Assembly (NCBI GenBank): GCA_021432635.1
Contig: MU270042.1
Span: 121,577 to 185,576, forward strand
Direction: 5' to 3'
From: Thozetella sp. PMI_491
Lineage: Eukaryota; Ascomycota; Sordariomycetes; Chaetosphaeriales; Chaetosphaeriaceae
DNA: 64,000 bases
Shown: positions 24,365 to 35,162 of the stretch, one piece after another
How the letters are laid out: every line of letters begins with the position of its first letter
Position numbering within the stretch: the stretch's first letter is position 1
Position numbers and translations under genes: made by a program
Notes under the pieces: model-generated
Database searches by the model: none
Told to the model about the DNA's origin: nothing
What the model saw: only the letters and a program-made list of their open reading frames with translations

Positions 24365-25357
24365 TCAAACATACGTAGCTTGGAAACCATGTACCGTTAG
24401 CATGTAGCTCTTGACTTCCGAGAGCTTTCGCCCTTCCTCAAGGTACAGGCTTCTGATGATCTTCTTGTAAATATCCCCAAATATAGCTGGTTCGCTGCCC
24501 GTAGGCTCTGACTCCAGCTGCGGGCTGTCCTTGTCGGCCGGACCCTGGATCGGAAGCCAGAGGTCACCAGCGTCAGGATGCGTAACGTCGCCGAGCGCTT
24601 GTTGGCTTTGCTGCCATATGTTCGAGGAGAGCCGCTGGGCGGGTGAATACAGCTCTGTGGAGAAAGGTTTCAAGAGAAAGGGCTCTGAGAGGAAGTATTC
24701 TGAGACGAAGGGCTTCGAGAGGAACGGCTCCGAGGGGAGCAATGGCTCCGAAGGGAAGGTTTCTTGGATGAAGGGCTCCGAGACGGAGGGCGCCGAGGGG
24801 AGGAATGGCTCCGAAGGGAAGGGTTCTTGGACAAAGGGCTCCTCAACGGAAGGCTCCTCAACGGAGGGCGCCGAGACGAAGGGCCGGAAGGGTTCCGAGA
24901 GGAATGGATATAGCTTCAAGGGGAAGGGCTCTAGGACGAAGGGTTTCGGGATGAAAGGCTGCTGGGCGAGTAAATCATCAAGGGAGCTATCCTGACGTGG
25001 ATTTGTGCCAAGGGGAGCGGCTCTTTCTTGGCCGTCAGCGGGTTTCTCGTCATAAACGTTGTCAGTTAGAGAGATGAGTCGGTAGCGCTGGCTCAGACTT
25101 ACCTGGAGCTCCCGTGGCCTGTCCTTTTTTTCCCTCCCGGATGGGCGACGTAGGATTCCGCGACCGTGTGCATAGTTTAAATTTCCCAGTATGGGATCGA
25201 ATTGCCCGCAGCTGCTCACGGCGTGTCGCCGCAGGATCGATGAATCGTAAATGAGCTTCAGTAGGCAAATCCCGACCTCCTTCCCCTGAAAGTGCCAAGT
25301 ACTATTTCTAATGTAGCCCTCCGATCTGTATGAAACAAGCTGCCGATCAAAACACAA
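24365..25357 (-). CDS. Clr5-domain-type protein with EPF repeats, partial model
   Basis: The open frame starts at a TTG, so upstream exon(s) must exist. A possible first exon is the ATG frame at 25491-25258 (MPWRITVHGAFANLL). A GTAAGT after GAGCTCCAG at about 25103 suggests a further intron. The middle is a long run of degenerate five-residue repeats (PSEPF, LEPFP and similar, about 20 copies). The last 30 residues (YKKIIRSLYLEEGRKLSEVKS, then HGFQA) match the first two helices of a Clr5 domain. The frame ends at a GTATGT donor, so the rest of the domain should be in a following exon that I could not join with confidence. Clr5 proteins are fungal nuclear factors, and the low-complexity region could be an activation segment. 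Confidence 0.45.
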   Translation of the reverse strand: MCFDRQLVSYRSEGYIRNSTWHFQGKEVGICLLKLIYDSSILRRHAVSSCGQFDPILGNLNYAHGRGILRRPSGREKKDRPRELQVSLSQRYRLISLTDNVYDEKPADGQERAAPLGTNPRQDSSLDDLLAQQPFIPKPFVLEPFPLKLYPFLSEPFRPFVSAPSVEEPSVEEPFVQEPFPSEPFLPSAPSVSEPFIQETFPSEPLLPSEPFLSKPFVSEYFLSEPFLLKPFSTELYSPAQRLSSNIWQQSQQALGDVTHPDAGDLWLPIQGPADKDSPQLESEPTGSEPAIFGDIYKKIIRSLYLEEGRKLSEVKSYMLTVHGFQATYV

Positions 25358-25571
25358 TGGTGGCTACGCTCAGCTTCCAACTTAATTTTCCCCCTGGGGC
25401 ACACGTGTAGGCTCTCTTTGGCCAGCCACTTTGGGTCCGGTGAGACAAGGAGATTTGCGAACGCCCCATGAACCGTGATTCGCCAGGGCATGTCGGCGAA
25501 TTACGATCAGGCATGATAACTTATGGAGCTACGGTGAGTGTCGCTTTCCTTTTCTCTACCTCAGGTTGGAA

Positions 25572-25614
25572 GAGCAAGGAGGAGAGCAAGGAGGAGAGCA
25601 AGGAGGAGGCCGAG
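25572..25614 (+). repeat. short gagcaaggagga tandem repeat
   Basis: About four copies of a 12-bp purine-rich unit. Confidence 0.6.
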
Positions 25615-25809
25615 GAGGTTGATAGGTTTGTAATTGTGGCGTATATCTGAGGGCTTGCTACAAGGAACTTGAGGTTTGGCGAAGTCTACAGTTAGCGCAG
25701 CGACAGCAGCGCTGCAACATAACAGCGGCGCACTCGATATCATCCTAGCCTCGGTTCCCGGCTCCACTTAGAGCCTCAATGCAGTACCAGTCATTCAGCC
25801 ATTCCTTGG

Positions 25810-26000
25810 CTAGGGGTGGGGGAATCGTTCCCATACGAGTAGGGTGCAGGAATCATGACCGTACGGGCGAGGTGCGGGAATCGCTCCCATACGGAAGGGG
25901 TGGGGGAATCGTTTCCCCAGTAGGCGGGAATTGTTCCCATACGGGTAGGGTGCGGGAATCGCTCCCATACGAGAGGGGTGCGTGAATCGTTTCCAAGTGC
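25810..26000 (+). repeat. minisatellite, about 29-bp unit
   Basis: Six or seven imperfect copies of ggggtgcgggaatcgctccc plus atacgggta. Units alternate between atcgttccc and atcgctccc. No gene is supported in 25492-26463 otherwise. Confidence 0.8.
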
Positions 26001-26463
26001 TACATATAGGGTTACATTGTTTCATTTCTGGGCGTGCTTTGTAGATGCAATTATCCAGTTATTACCAAAAACAAGATATTCTCTAACCGAGCCTAAAGCT
26101 CCTCGATAATTAAGGCTTACTAGTGAGAAACACCGATATTGGCCTATGCTTACGGTGGACAGTCAGCGTTGAGCGCAGTCCTTAGCTAGTTCTGGGATAC
26201 AGAGTAGAGTAGCTGCACCGGAAGTGCATTTTCGTCACCGATGTAAAGCACCAGGTTCCCAAGCCACTTGGGCCAAGTGGCCATGAAGTTAGGCACAAAG
26301 ACTCAGCCAGTGCATCTATTGGTCAAGATTCTAGCACTTCTCTGGCCGTCGAGGTATCATCGTGAGGCGGGTGTTCTTTCCCGGGCAGGCTCTACAGATC
26401 CGAGCTGGTTCCTCCTCTCTACGCTACCTGTCGTCGATACTTTCTATGCGTCCGGCCGGGCAT

Positions 26464-28610
26464 TTATATTCGCTTATCTCCAAGCCAGCCGTCAAGCATC
26501 TTTGGCCAAACTGAACCCAGGCCGACGAAATGGTATTGTTGGCCAGTGCTCTGATATAGACCCGCCGCATAAGATCGCAATTTATCCCCATCTGCCGTTC
26601 GACCCAGCCTATACGCGAGCTCGGCTTTAGAGTAGGCAATGATCAAATCACTGTGCCCTTCCGGCCAGTTACAGGCACGAGACGCCACCAAGGCCTCATC
26701 CCAGCATGCCCAGGCAGTCTGCGGATTGCTTTGAACATGACTGAGAATAGCAATGCCACAAAGAGTTCTGAACAACTGCATTTTGCCCACTCTTCCTAGC
26801 ACGCCCTTTTTGCGTTCGCGAAAATGCTGCTTCAATTCTCCGAAGACTGTCTGTGCTGATGTGAAAGACTCTGGTGTCTGGAGAGTAAGAGCTTCCATGA
26901 GGTGAGCTTCGGCCAAAGAAAGTTTCAGCATGGTCGCATTGATGCCATCCATAGGCTGGCACGACTCCTTCAACGCTTCTAGCTCGGCTCTCATCAATGT
27001 GATTGCAGAGACGGCATTGCCTTGTTCGCACTTGACAGCACTGAGTTGGGACATCACCTTCCCAAGCAATCCGCTCCGTGGGCTATCCTTTATAAGTTGC
27101 TGAAAGTACCCCTCGGCCTCAGCGAAAGCACCCTGGTAACGACGAATCTTTCCCATGTGAAGTAGCTTCTCCTCTATGAGAATCTGCTCCAGCGTTGATA
27201 CATGATGCGAATGTCGGGGCTCAATTCTCGAGACTATGTCGAATGCTCTTGTAAGCTCATGGCGGTCCATGCAAAGGTGCGTGTGGAGTAAGGCTAATTC
27301 TCCTAAGCAGGCGTTTGAACGGTGGTCAGATCCGGAAAGATAGAGCTCGAGCTGGTCCAACTGATCATCCACATCGTGTGGAACGTTTCCACATATTCGT
27401 GACAGCTCTAATTTCCTAAGCCTGATCCTGGCTAGTAGCCTAGCTATATTCGATAGCAGCTTTTCGGCACGGGCAAGTACTTCGGCTTTCCAGTTTTTAT
27501 CGAGAAAGATCGAGGCTGACAAACATGTCTCTGCGACTTGAAAGATGTGGGAAACATGGAGCTTGTCGACGAGAGCGGCATCCTCCAAGGAGGGAAGCGT
27601 ATGCTGAAGCGCTGGGACCATCGACCTGGCTATTGAGATGAAGCTGTCCCGACATTAGTCAACTGTTCAGCACAACTGAACCTGGTTGCTCACTAGAGGG
27701 GTTCAAAATGCCTATGCTTCGGGAAGCTGTGGAGGACAGTTTTGAGAGCTTCAAGCCTCCAGGTCCGTGATCCTCCTTGCTGTTGTTCGACATGCTGGCG
27801 AAACGAGGGAGGGACCAAGAAAAATCGGCGGCCGAATTGGTCTGAGGAGTGAAGCACAAGTTTTTCCTCGAGGAGACGGTGTATCGCAGCCTCATACCTA
27901 GCCCTGTCCCTGAGGACTGGAAGTAGATCGGGGTGGTGTTTCATCCGCTCGCCATTGTTTCCCCAAGTGATCGAGTCCCAGCTTGCGCGTTGCAGAAGCT
28001 GCTCTGCGATTTCATTTCCGCCCAGAAAAACGATGACGTGCAACAACTCCCGGGAGTCGTCGTCAAGGCTGTCAAACAAGGTGCCGATTGACGGCGTGTG
28101 TAGGGCAACCGCGGCTGATCCATGTATCAGCTGTTCGAGATCGGTACAGTAGAGGGCACTTTCGTTCTCTTTCAGGAAGGAGATGAACCGAGACTTGTCA
28201 TGTCTGTTGCTCTTTTCCAGATCTCGTTGGGTGAAAGCAGTCATCAATAGGCAAGCGTGTGCCGGGGTTGTGACAACAGATGCCAACCAGATTAGCTCAC
28301 AATAGGCGGTGCGGCCCCACGTTGCTAGATTTGCCTTTATTGGGGCAAGACCGACTCTGAGAACATCAATTCCAAGGGCATTGCTGTCCACGAAATCGTC
28401 TGGGACCCCCCAGCGCCGGATTTTTTTCGCCGCTCCTCGGAGTTTGTCTTCGTACTTCACATCTCTTGATTTGCTTTCTTGGCGCGCAGAAAGCTCAAAA
28501 GTCAGTAAATCGAGTAGATGACGGCTCTCGATAATAAGACCTTCGATTTCCTGGTCAGCGAGGTTCTTGTAATCGACCCAAAGAGGGTTCGGTCTCCTCA
28601 ATGTAGCCAT
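26464..28610 (-). CDS. winged-helix/TPR protein like the C-terminal half of a STAND (NB-ARC/TPR) protein, 698 aa
   Basis: Exons are 28610-27694 and 27643-26464, with a 50-nt GT-AG intron and ATG at 28610. Residues about 170-285 resemble the winged-helix module that follows the nucleotide-binding domain in fungal NB-ARC/TPR proteins: SIGTLFDSLDDDSRELLHVIVF, a nearby ASWDSITWG, then an Arg/Tyr-rich helix and the LVLHSSDQFGRRFFLVPPSFR segment. From about residue 310 the sequence is all-helical with TPR-like alternation (YQGAFAEAEGYFQQLIKD). No P-loop, RNBS or NACHT motif is visible, so the switch domain is absent or lies elsewhere. The module assignment is by pattern. The gene faces away from the methyltransferase and lies just past the FPGS relic. 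An unrelated helical protein is possible. Confidence 0.6.
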
Positions 28611-28689
28611 ATTGTCAAAGCGCCTGAGGTTGAAGCCGAGCTGGCAGCTCCACTTTCGTGATGCCGCTGATGCCCCTCACAGCTTCGTA

Positions 28690-29118
28690 GGTAGAGGTTT
28701 GTCAGCCGGCAAATACCTATTCCGTTCCGGTATCGTCTGAACGAAAAAGAAAATCGGGCGGCAATCCAACATCAAGCATGCCTAATCACGTAACCCGAAA
28801 TAAAATGACGAAGCTACCCAACGTCGACAGAACGTTCTCTGTAAGTGCTTGTGACGAAACAGCTTCAACACTGCTAATTCGTGAAGAACGCTAAAGCTCT
28901 CCTAGAGAGTATTAGGCGCGTGAAGGTACGCGAGATATCGACTGCCAGCAACAGGAATGGCACTCTTCTCTTTCTCCCATCATAGAACGTGCTAGCAATC
29001 ATCTTACTTGGTACCTAGGGCATGCAACTCGAGAAGTTGAACATCCACGTTGCAGGTACAAGGGGAAAGGGCGGCACATGCGCCTTCATCGAATCATGCT
29101 GCGAGCTCGGATTACAGG
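28690..29118 (+). pseudogene. decayed copy of a folylpolyglutamate synthase 5' end
   Basis: The DNA matches the 5' region of the FPGS gene at 32735-34290 in the opposite orientation: promoter sequence (gtcagccggcaaatacctattcc), the first exon (ATG 28805, then an NVDRTFS-like stretch and GTAAGTGC), the start of exon 2 (NAKALLESIRRV) and exon 3 (LEKLNIHVAGTRGKGGTCAF). Most of exon 2 is missing and replaced by unrelated sequence. One codon (atc) is lost before the P-loop, and similarity ends near 29118. It lacks the catalytic body, so it is a relic. Confidence 0.8.
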
Positions 29119-29494
29119 TATTTTTATTCTTCTACCCGATTAAAAGTGGAAACCTATTTTGCCTCGCTAATTGACTGGGGTCGGAAACCAAAGGGGGCCG
29201 GCACCCCTTCGCCAACTTATTACAGGGCTGAAATCGAAGGCAACAGGTGGGGCATTACGGCTACTACATAGCTCTTCCCACCCCTTTGGCAGGGCACTGG
29301 CAGGGGTACCGGAAACTCATGCCACCCCTCTCGCAGGGGGGCCTCGCAGGGGTGCACCGAACGATACTGCCCAAGGCTGTCACGGGCGGAATTTCCACCT
29401 GTGGGCCTACCATATATTGGTTAGCCTGCTAGATATTTTCAAACTGCGTAACGCTGCAACTTGCAAAACTTGCCGACCTGCTTTCAATACCATT

Positions 29495-30809
29495 ATGTCG
29501 ACAGAAGCTCTTCCACTGCGCCAGGACGACAATGACTCTGCCATCGACGAGCTTGATGACTCGCAAGACGACACGACGTCTATCAGCTCTTCTATTTTGA
29601 TGCACCAGGTGGAAAATGGCCGAACTTACCACGCGTTCGAACCTAAGATCTGCTATTGGTAGAGATCCCCCTCTGTCCTCTTGATCCAGGGCTTACCAGT
29701 TTAGGGCACCCAACGACAAGCAGCAACAGGAGGCAGAAGAATACGCGTAATTTATCTCCGCACTCATTCTCTAGTGATTGCTAACGGAGTCTAGTCATTT
29801 GTTATACTTCTTGGTTCTAGGGCAGGCTTTGCTTCTTGCTCCAGTTTGCAGCCCACAGGTACGTTTCCAAGAATTCCGAGCCTTCAGACATAGAGTTAAT
29901 ACAAAGCCAGAAAGTTCTTGACGTTGGGTGCGGTACTGGTTCTTGGGCTATGTCAGTGGACTGCTCTAGCTCTATATTGTGGGTGCTAACTTCTTGTAGT
30001 GAATTCGCAGACGAGTATCCATCCGCTGCTGTTCTCGGTGTCGACCTGTCACCCATTCAGCCAAGCCTTGTACCGCCAAACTGCATGTTTCTCGTGGATG
30101 ATGTCACTGGCCCATGGCTCGACATGTATGACTATGTTCATATCCGCAATATGACTGGCTCGATAGACAACTGGCCTGATTTCTATAGTGTGGTATTCAA
30201 GTAAGTAACCAAACCCAGCGCACCCTCTGAACTATTGATACTCATCTACATCGTTGCTACAGGCATCTCAAATCGGGCGGTTGGGTCGAACACATGGAGA
30301 TGTCTGGTCAAATAATGTCAGAGAACAACACTTTATCCAAGACCTCCAGTCTTGCTCAGTGGCGAGATCTGTTCCAGGAGATAGGGGCGAAAACCGGCAA
30401 GACATTTGCCGTGTGCGAGGAGATGCGTGAATATCTGGAGGAGGCTGGCTTCAAGGAGATCAGCGAACAAGTCTACAAAGTCCCTATTGGTACATGGCCA
30501 AAGGACAGGGAGGAAAAGCTCAAAGGAGCTTACACGCTCGAATATCTCTTGGCTGGTTTAGAAGGATTCGCGTTAAGAGGATTTGTAACTCATCTGGGGG
30601 TAAGCGCAATCAATTACCGATCGAGGACGGGGCTAATCGAGTCTAGTGGGAGAAAGAGGCAGTCCAGGTATATCTGGCCTTAGTACGGAAGGAAATACAG
30701 CGTGCCAAAAGCGCTCAGCTTTATGTCACTCTGTAAGTATCTCGTCTTCTGTGTTTGTTGAGGAGCTAACCCTGGTAGGAGAGTTGTCTTTGGGCAGAAG
30801 CCAGTTTGA
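29495..30809 (+). CDS. LaeA-like SAM-dependent methyltransferase, 321 aa, eight exons
   Basis: Exons are 29495-29658, 29705-29746, 29795-29858, 29911-29951, 30000-30200, 30263-30599, 30647-30732 and 30779-30809. Every junction is GT-AG and the frame closes to 966 nt. The order is a Ser/Asp-rich N-terminus, GRTYHAF, a short PND-like segment after the first intron, the helix HLLYFLVLGQALLLAPV, motif I VLDVGCGTGSWAI, acidic motif II VLGVDLSPIQP, a VDDVTGPWL segment, KSGGWVEHMEM and a conserved end LYVTLRVVFGQKP. This is the LaeA/TAM-like fungal methyltransferase family, whose members often influence secondary metabolism. No secondary-metabolite cluster is visible nearby. The dense small introns make the model easy to mis-splice, but the conserved blocks fit. 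Confidence 0.85.
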
Positions 30810-31518
30810 GATTATCGGGGTTGTACCTTTCGACGATTTCGTGTTAGAACCTTGCATTCTCATCAAGCCCCGCTTGGTCTATATAATTAATAATGAGCGG
30901 TAGATGGGTTTCTGTGGTGAAAAAGTCTCTCGTGCATTTCCATCATAACAAGCGTGTCTCTTTCTAGATTTTGGTAAAATGGAGTGGAATTCGCGAAGAA
31001 CTTAATTGTTGCTGTGAAATCAGTCAGCCTTGAGGTCTCGCCGCCGGTTGGTGAGCGACAGTTGGTCGGACGAGGCACTGTGTGAGGCATTGTGCTTGCA
31101 CTAAGCCGGCCTTGCTATCCCTGTCGTCCTAAGCAATCGCCAAGTAGAGCCCCTATGTGCGCATGGCTGGCGAGAGAAGGTCTCAGCAACACGCGGGGCT
31201 GCCTCAAAGTGCGAGCGGACTAGCTCTAGTAGAGCGCTAGGGGATCTTACAGCACGCGAGCGGCTACCGCAGCCGGGCGTCCCTCCCATAGAACATGGTG
31301 TTGGTGGTATTTTGCCAGAAGAGCGCAGCGCCTCTGCGTAGGAACATTGTTTGCCACTTAAACTCTCCTACGGCCAGCTCCCTAACCCTGAGTTATGTGT
31401 CCCATGGTGATAGTGACTGAGAACCGGCAGGGTAGCGCTGTTGTTTTAGCGCCGTCAGTGATCTAACCCCTGAAACTTTAGGCTATGGTGTGTGCTGCAA
31501 AAGCGATGAGAACATATA

Positions 31519-31769
31519 ATTACCCAAGTCGGAGTTCACTCCCACTCCCTTCAACTCTCTACCGATTCTTGGTCGCGAAAACCAGGAACTGGGTCGTCAG
31601 ATCGAGACATTGCGTCGCGAGAATGAGGAACTGCGCAGAGAAAACGAAGGACTACGTGAGCGAAACATAGAACTGCTGGAGGGTGAGAGTATGATGAAAC
31701 TTGTCATTGCGAACCTCATCTTAGAATCTCACGGGAAGTACCATGCCGGTTTGGGTAAATATATATGAG
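31519..31769 (+). pseudogene. coiled-coil segment without start
   Basis: This frame has no ATG until late (31692) and a stop just before 31519. It encodes ELGRQIETLRRENEELRREN followed by EGLRERN, a clean Leu/Glu heptad pattern, then SMMKLVIANLILESHGKYH. It looks like the last exon or remnant of a coiled-coil or bZIP-like protein. Two repeat motifs lie just upstream (31267, 31455). Confidence 0.3.
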
Positions 31770-31865
31770 CTCTTCCTACCTATAGCGTCAACCATCTGAT
31801 GACTATCTCTGACCTCACGTCGGCACTACTAAACCATGCTTCCTCATTGGAAAAAAATGAGTTTC

Positions 31866-31885
31866 ATAGTTCTCTAGAGAACTAT
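31866..31885. repeat. perfect 20-bp palindrome
   Basis: atagttctctagagaactat reads the same on both strands. It lies in an AT-rich stretch with no gene, about 850 bp from the FPGS stop. Confidence 0.6.
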
Positions 31886-32734
31886 AATTTTTAGTGGCCA
31901 ATAGTCGCGCTAATGTCCTTACCAGCCGGATAGGTACTGGTAACGTACCCCAGGGGTCTATCCATGCGTATTCACGTAGTCTACGCCGCTGAGCTGCAGG
32001 CTCTCTAGAAACTATGCTTGCTTCACATCTTTGTCGAATTATATATAAACCAGAGTGTTCAGACTTTCCGCTTCCGGCGCCGTACCCCTGAGAGCATCTT
32101 TATTCGGTTTCTCAAGCAGCCAAGCATAGCGATCCACCTCTATCAGCCAACCTTATCCCATGGCTATTTCGCACTGCGCCCACAAATTCAATATGATCAA
32201 GGCAGACAATACTTTGATCCAATGGAGCTGTCAGCTTTGCCACTCGGGGCCACATTGGTGAATCTTTGAATGCAAGTACTGCAAACGCCACACTTGCCGG
32301 GCTTGTACGGAGACTGCTTAGCTATGGGGAGCTTCAGCTTCAATCAGTTGGTCGAGACATTTATCACCGAGACATCCACTCGACTGATGCTTTATTACAG
32401 TTCTTCACTCAGCTGCATCGTCCAAACGCGTCGACTATCCTACCCTCCGTCGGCATCAGAACATTGCCATGAATTTGAGCAGCGGCGTTAATGGCACTTG
32501 CCCTGTGTCGGGTCATCTTCCTCTCCCGATCCCCCTGCACTTCTATTATCTCGGGGAGCAAAGCGTTCCGCCATGGGCCTTTCTAACGAAGGATTGAATA
32601 TATAAGAGAGCAATGAAGCATCTTGCAGTTAAGGAATAGCTAAAGAATCGTGCAAAACTCAAATCGATGAGAGAGACAAAGAAGTGACATCTGTGGGAGA
32701 GGCGGGTCCAGAATGATTTACCACACAAGAGGTT

Positions 32735-34290
32735 TTAAAAAGTCGAGCCTCCTAGGAGATGAAGCGCACGGCCGACCAGGAATAAACTTCCGGTAATCAA
32801 CACGTGGGTTCTGCTTCCTTGGCCAAGGATCCTTGCCCAATCTATTGCTTCATCGGCTGTTTGTTTGCGCCATACCTCTGCGCCCGGCAAAAGTTCCTTA
32901 CAAGCTCGAACATAACGATCTAGAACTGCTTCCTCCTTATCACCAGGGTAACCTTTTTACGTCAGTCAGAAGGAACTGTGGAGAGTCACTGGTACGGTAC
33001 CTGTTAGGTTCTCGTAATTCGTCACTATTACGTGCTGCAGAGGTGTCCGTAAAGAGCTAGCCAGACACCTCAAGACGTCCTCGCCATCTCGGTAATTGGA
33101 CATCTGGGCAAAGATGAGAATTCGCTTAATCGGCGTATGGCTTGAAGCTGTTAGTAAATCTACGATGAACTAGCGGCGAGATACGTACCTCTCCGCACTC
33201 AAAGACTGCGCATGAAACCAACTCCCGGCTTCGGGCACACTCAGCTCATTGTGCGCTCCATCCAAAAACCAGGAGTAATCCCCATCAACAATGGTTTGAA
33301 AACGTCCTGGCCAGTAACACCGGCGGATAGCATTGACGAGATCCTGTTCGGAGATTTGCTTTCCTAGGGGGAAAGCATCACAGACTGCCCGAGCCACAGA
33401 ATAGTTGATCCGATTGACATTGGTCAAGGCGACTGGAGGATTAGGGTCGACCTCTACCATCTTCAACGATGTACCCTTTTCAGCCGCTCGACGCTGGAGT
33501 ATCTCCACAAGCGACGGCTCTTGTGGGGCTGAAAGTGCAAATGCTCCGCGTTTAAATATCCCTCCTTTGTGCCAGGCAATGTCCTGAATGGTCGGCCCGA
33601 GCTGGTCGACATGGTCCATGCCTAGCGTTGTGATCGCGGTGATCTTAGGATGTGGAATCACATTTGTAGCGTCGAATTGGCCACCATGGTGAGTCTCGTA
33701 AATCGCTACATCCACACCCTGTTCAAGGAAGGCACGAAAAGAGACAAGCAGGAGCATCTGAAGGTAGCGAGGACTCGGATTGCTTGTACATAGACATTCG
33801 TAAATGTCGAAGACGTACTTGGTGAAGAGCTCCTTGGACAGTGGAATGAAATTGATTCGAATCCTTTCGGTCAGGTCGATCAGATGCGGTCCAGTATATA
33901 GGCCAGTTTTGAGTCCTCGAGCTCGCAGGATAGATTCAATGAAAGCACAGGTACTGCCCTTTCCCTTTGTACCTGCAACGTGGATGATGTTCAAGTTATC
34001 GAGTTGCACGTCCTATATTATAAGTAAGATTGGCTGGCTATTGTAGGATAAGGAAAGATGGCTTGCCGAATAGCCAAGCAGCTCGAGCCATTCTTTCATT
34101 CCTGTCAAGCTCGATCTACCCCTAGTAAGCCTGCCATCCCATTTGGGATTGGCAACGAGTGGCGGTAGCTGCACACGCCGAATGCTGTCCAGAAGAGCTT
34201 TGGCGTTCTTCACAAGTTAGCATTATAGAAGTTGTTTATGCTATAGGCACTTACAGAAAACGTTCTCTCGACGTTGGCTAGCCTCGTCAT
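32735..34290 (-). CDS. folylpolyglutamate synthase (FPGS), 452 aa, five exons
   Basis: Exons are 34290-34255, 34207-34067, 34012-33189, 33140-33001 and 32952-32735. The frame closes to 1359 nt. Intron 2 is GC-AG (TCG then GCAAGC) and the other three are GT-AG. Motifs in order are the P-loop HVAGTKGKGSTCAF, GLYTGPHLIDLTERIRI, a helix with EQGVDVAIYETHHGG, ITTLGMDHVDQLG, KGGIFKRGAF, a FLDGAHNELS segment, and a C-terminal part with RILIFAQM and LLPGAEVWRKQTADEAIDWA ending VLITGSLFLVGRALHLLG. The enzyme adds glutamates to folates in cytosol and mitochondria. No clear mitochondrial signal is visible at this start. It is inverted relative to its decayed copy 3.6 kb away. Confidence 0.9.
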
Positions 34291-35162
34291 TTTTATGACC
34301 GGATTGATATGCTTGATGCTAGATTGCAGCCCGAAATTTTTTTGGGTGCACAGTACCGGAACGTTCCGTTATGACCGGAGCGGAATAGATATTTACCGGC
34401 TGACAAAAGTGGTCCTTCCGGAAGTTATGAAAGAATCACGAAAGCGGAGTTGCCAATTGATCGGCTAGCTTTCTATGCGCAAACAGTAACTAAACCCTGA
34501 TACCTGTACAAGCTGTGGCCACTCTACAAAGGCCTTCGATGACTTTTTCGGCGCCAGTTGGACAAGGCGCTAAGGCACTGGCCTGAGTGCACCGCCAGAC
34601 GGCTCTTTAAGTCTAGAATAACCCGCGCCACGGTGGCTATGCCTGATGGTTTTTTTTTTTTTTGGTTTAATACGTTTTAGACGTGTTCCGTTTTAAACCG
34701 GGGTTTGTAATAAAATACGGCCTTTTTTGCCATTCCTACCGGGGGTTGGATCGCATTGCCGTGCTAATGCACACTCATTCAAGTTGGCGGTAAGGCGGCA
34801 TCTCAAATTCCAGCCAAAATTTCAGCCACAGCCCCACCTTATCACCCTCCCACCTCTCCAGCCCCTCCCCACGGGACAGGTCATATTTAGCTGCCCCCCG
34901 GCGTGGATTGCAGTCTGGTACGCACCGCCACTTGATGAAACTATCTGCCCCGCCAAGGTCTCCCGCTCGGAGCCTGATCACAGTCTCTTGCCAGAACCAC
35001 CACTCCGTTACAATCCAAGAGAGGGGACAAACCTTATCTCTATCTTGAATGGCGCATTATTTCTAGCTCTCTTGAAGTGTCATCACCATATCTTCTGCGC
35101 AGGTAAACGCCGCGCCGCTCAAGGCTGAGATTCACCCGAAACGGGAGACTGCCGATGTTAAC
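34291..35162. other. no gene seen; ankyrin-like frame begins at the far end
   Basis: It includes a T-run near 34652-34663. The in-frame codons directly before the ankyrin ATG read like a repeat tail (ETADVN), which suggests the ORF once extended further upstream. Confidence 0.4.

Noticed and set aside
25810-26000. CRISPR-like array
   Set aside because: The repeats are contiguous with small variation and no distinct spacers, so this is a minisatellite. The window is eukaryotic.
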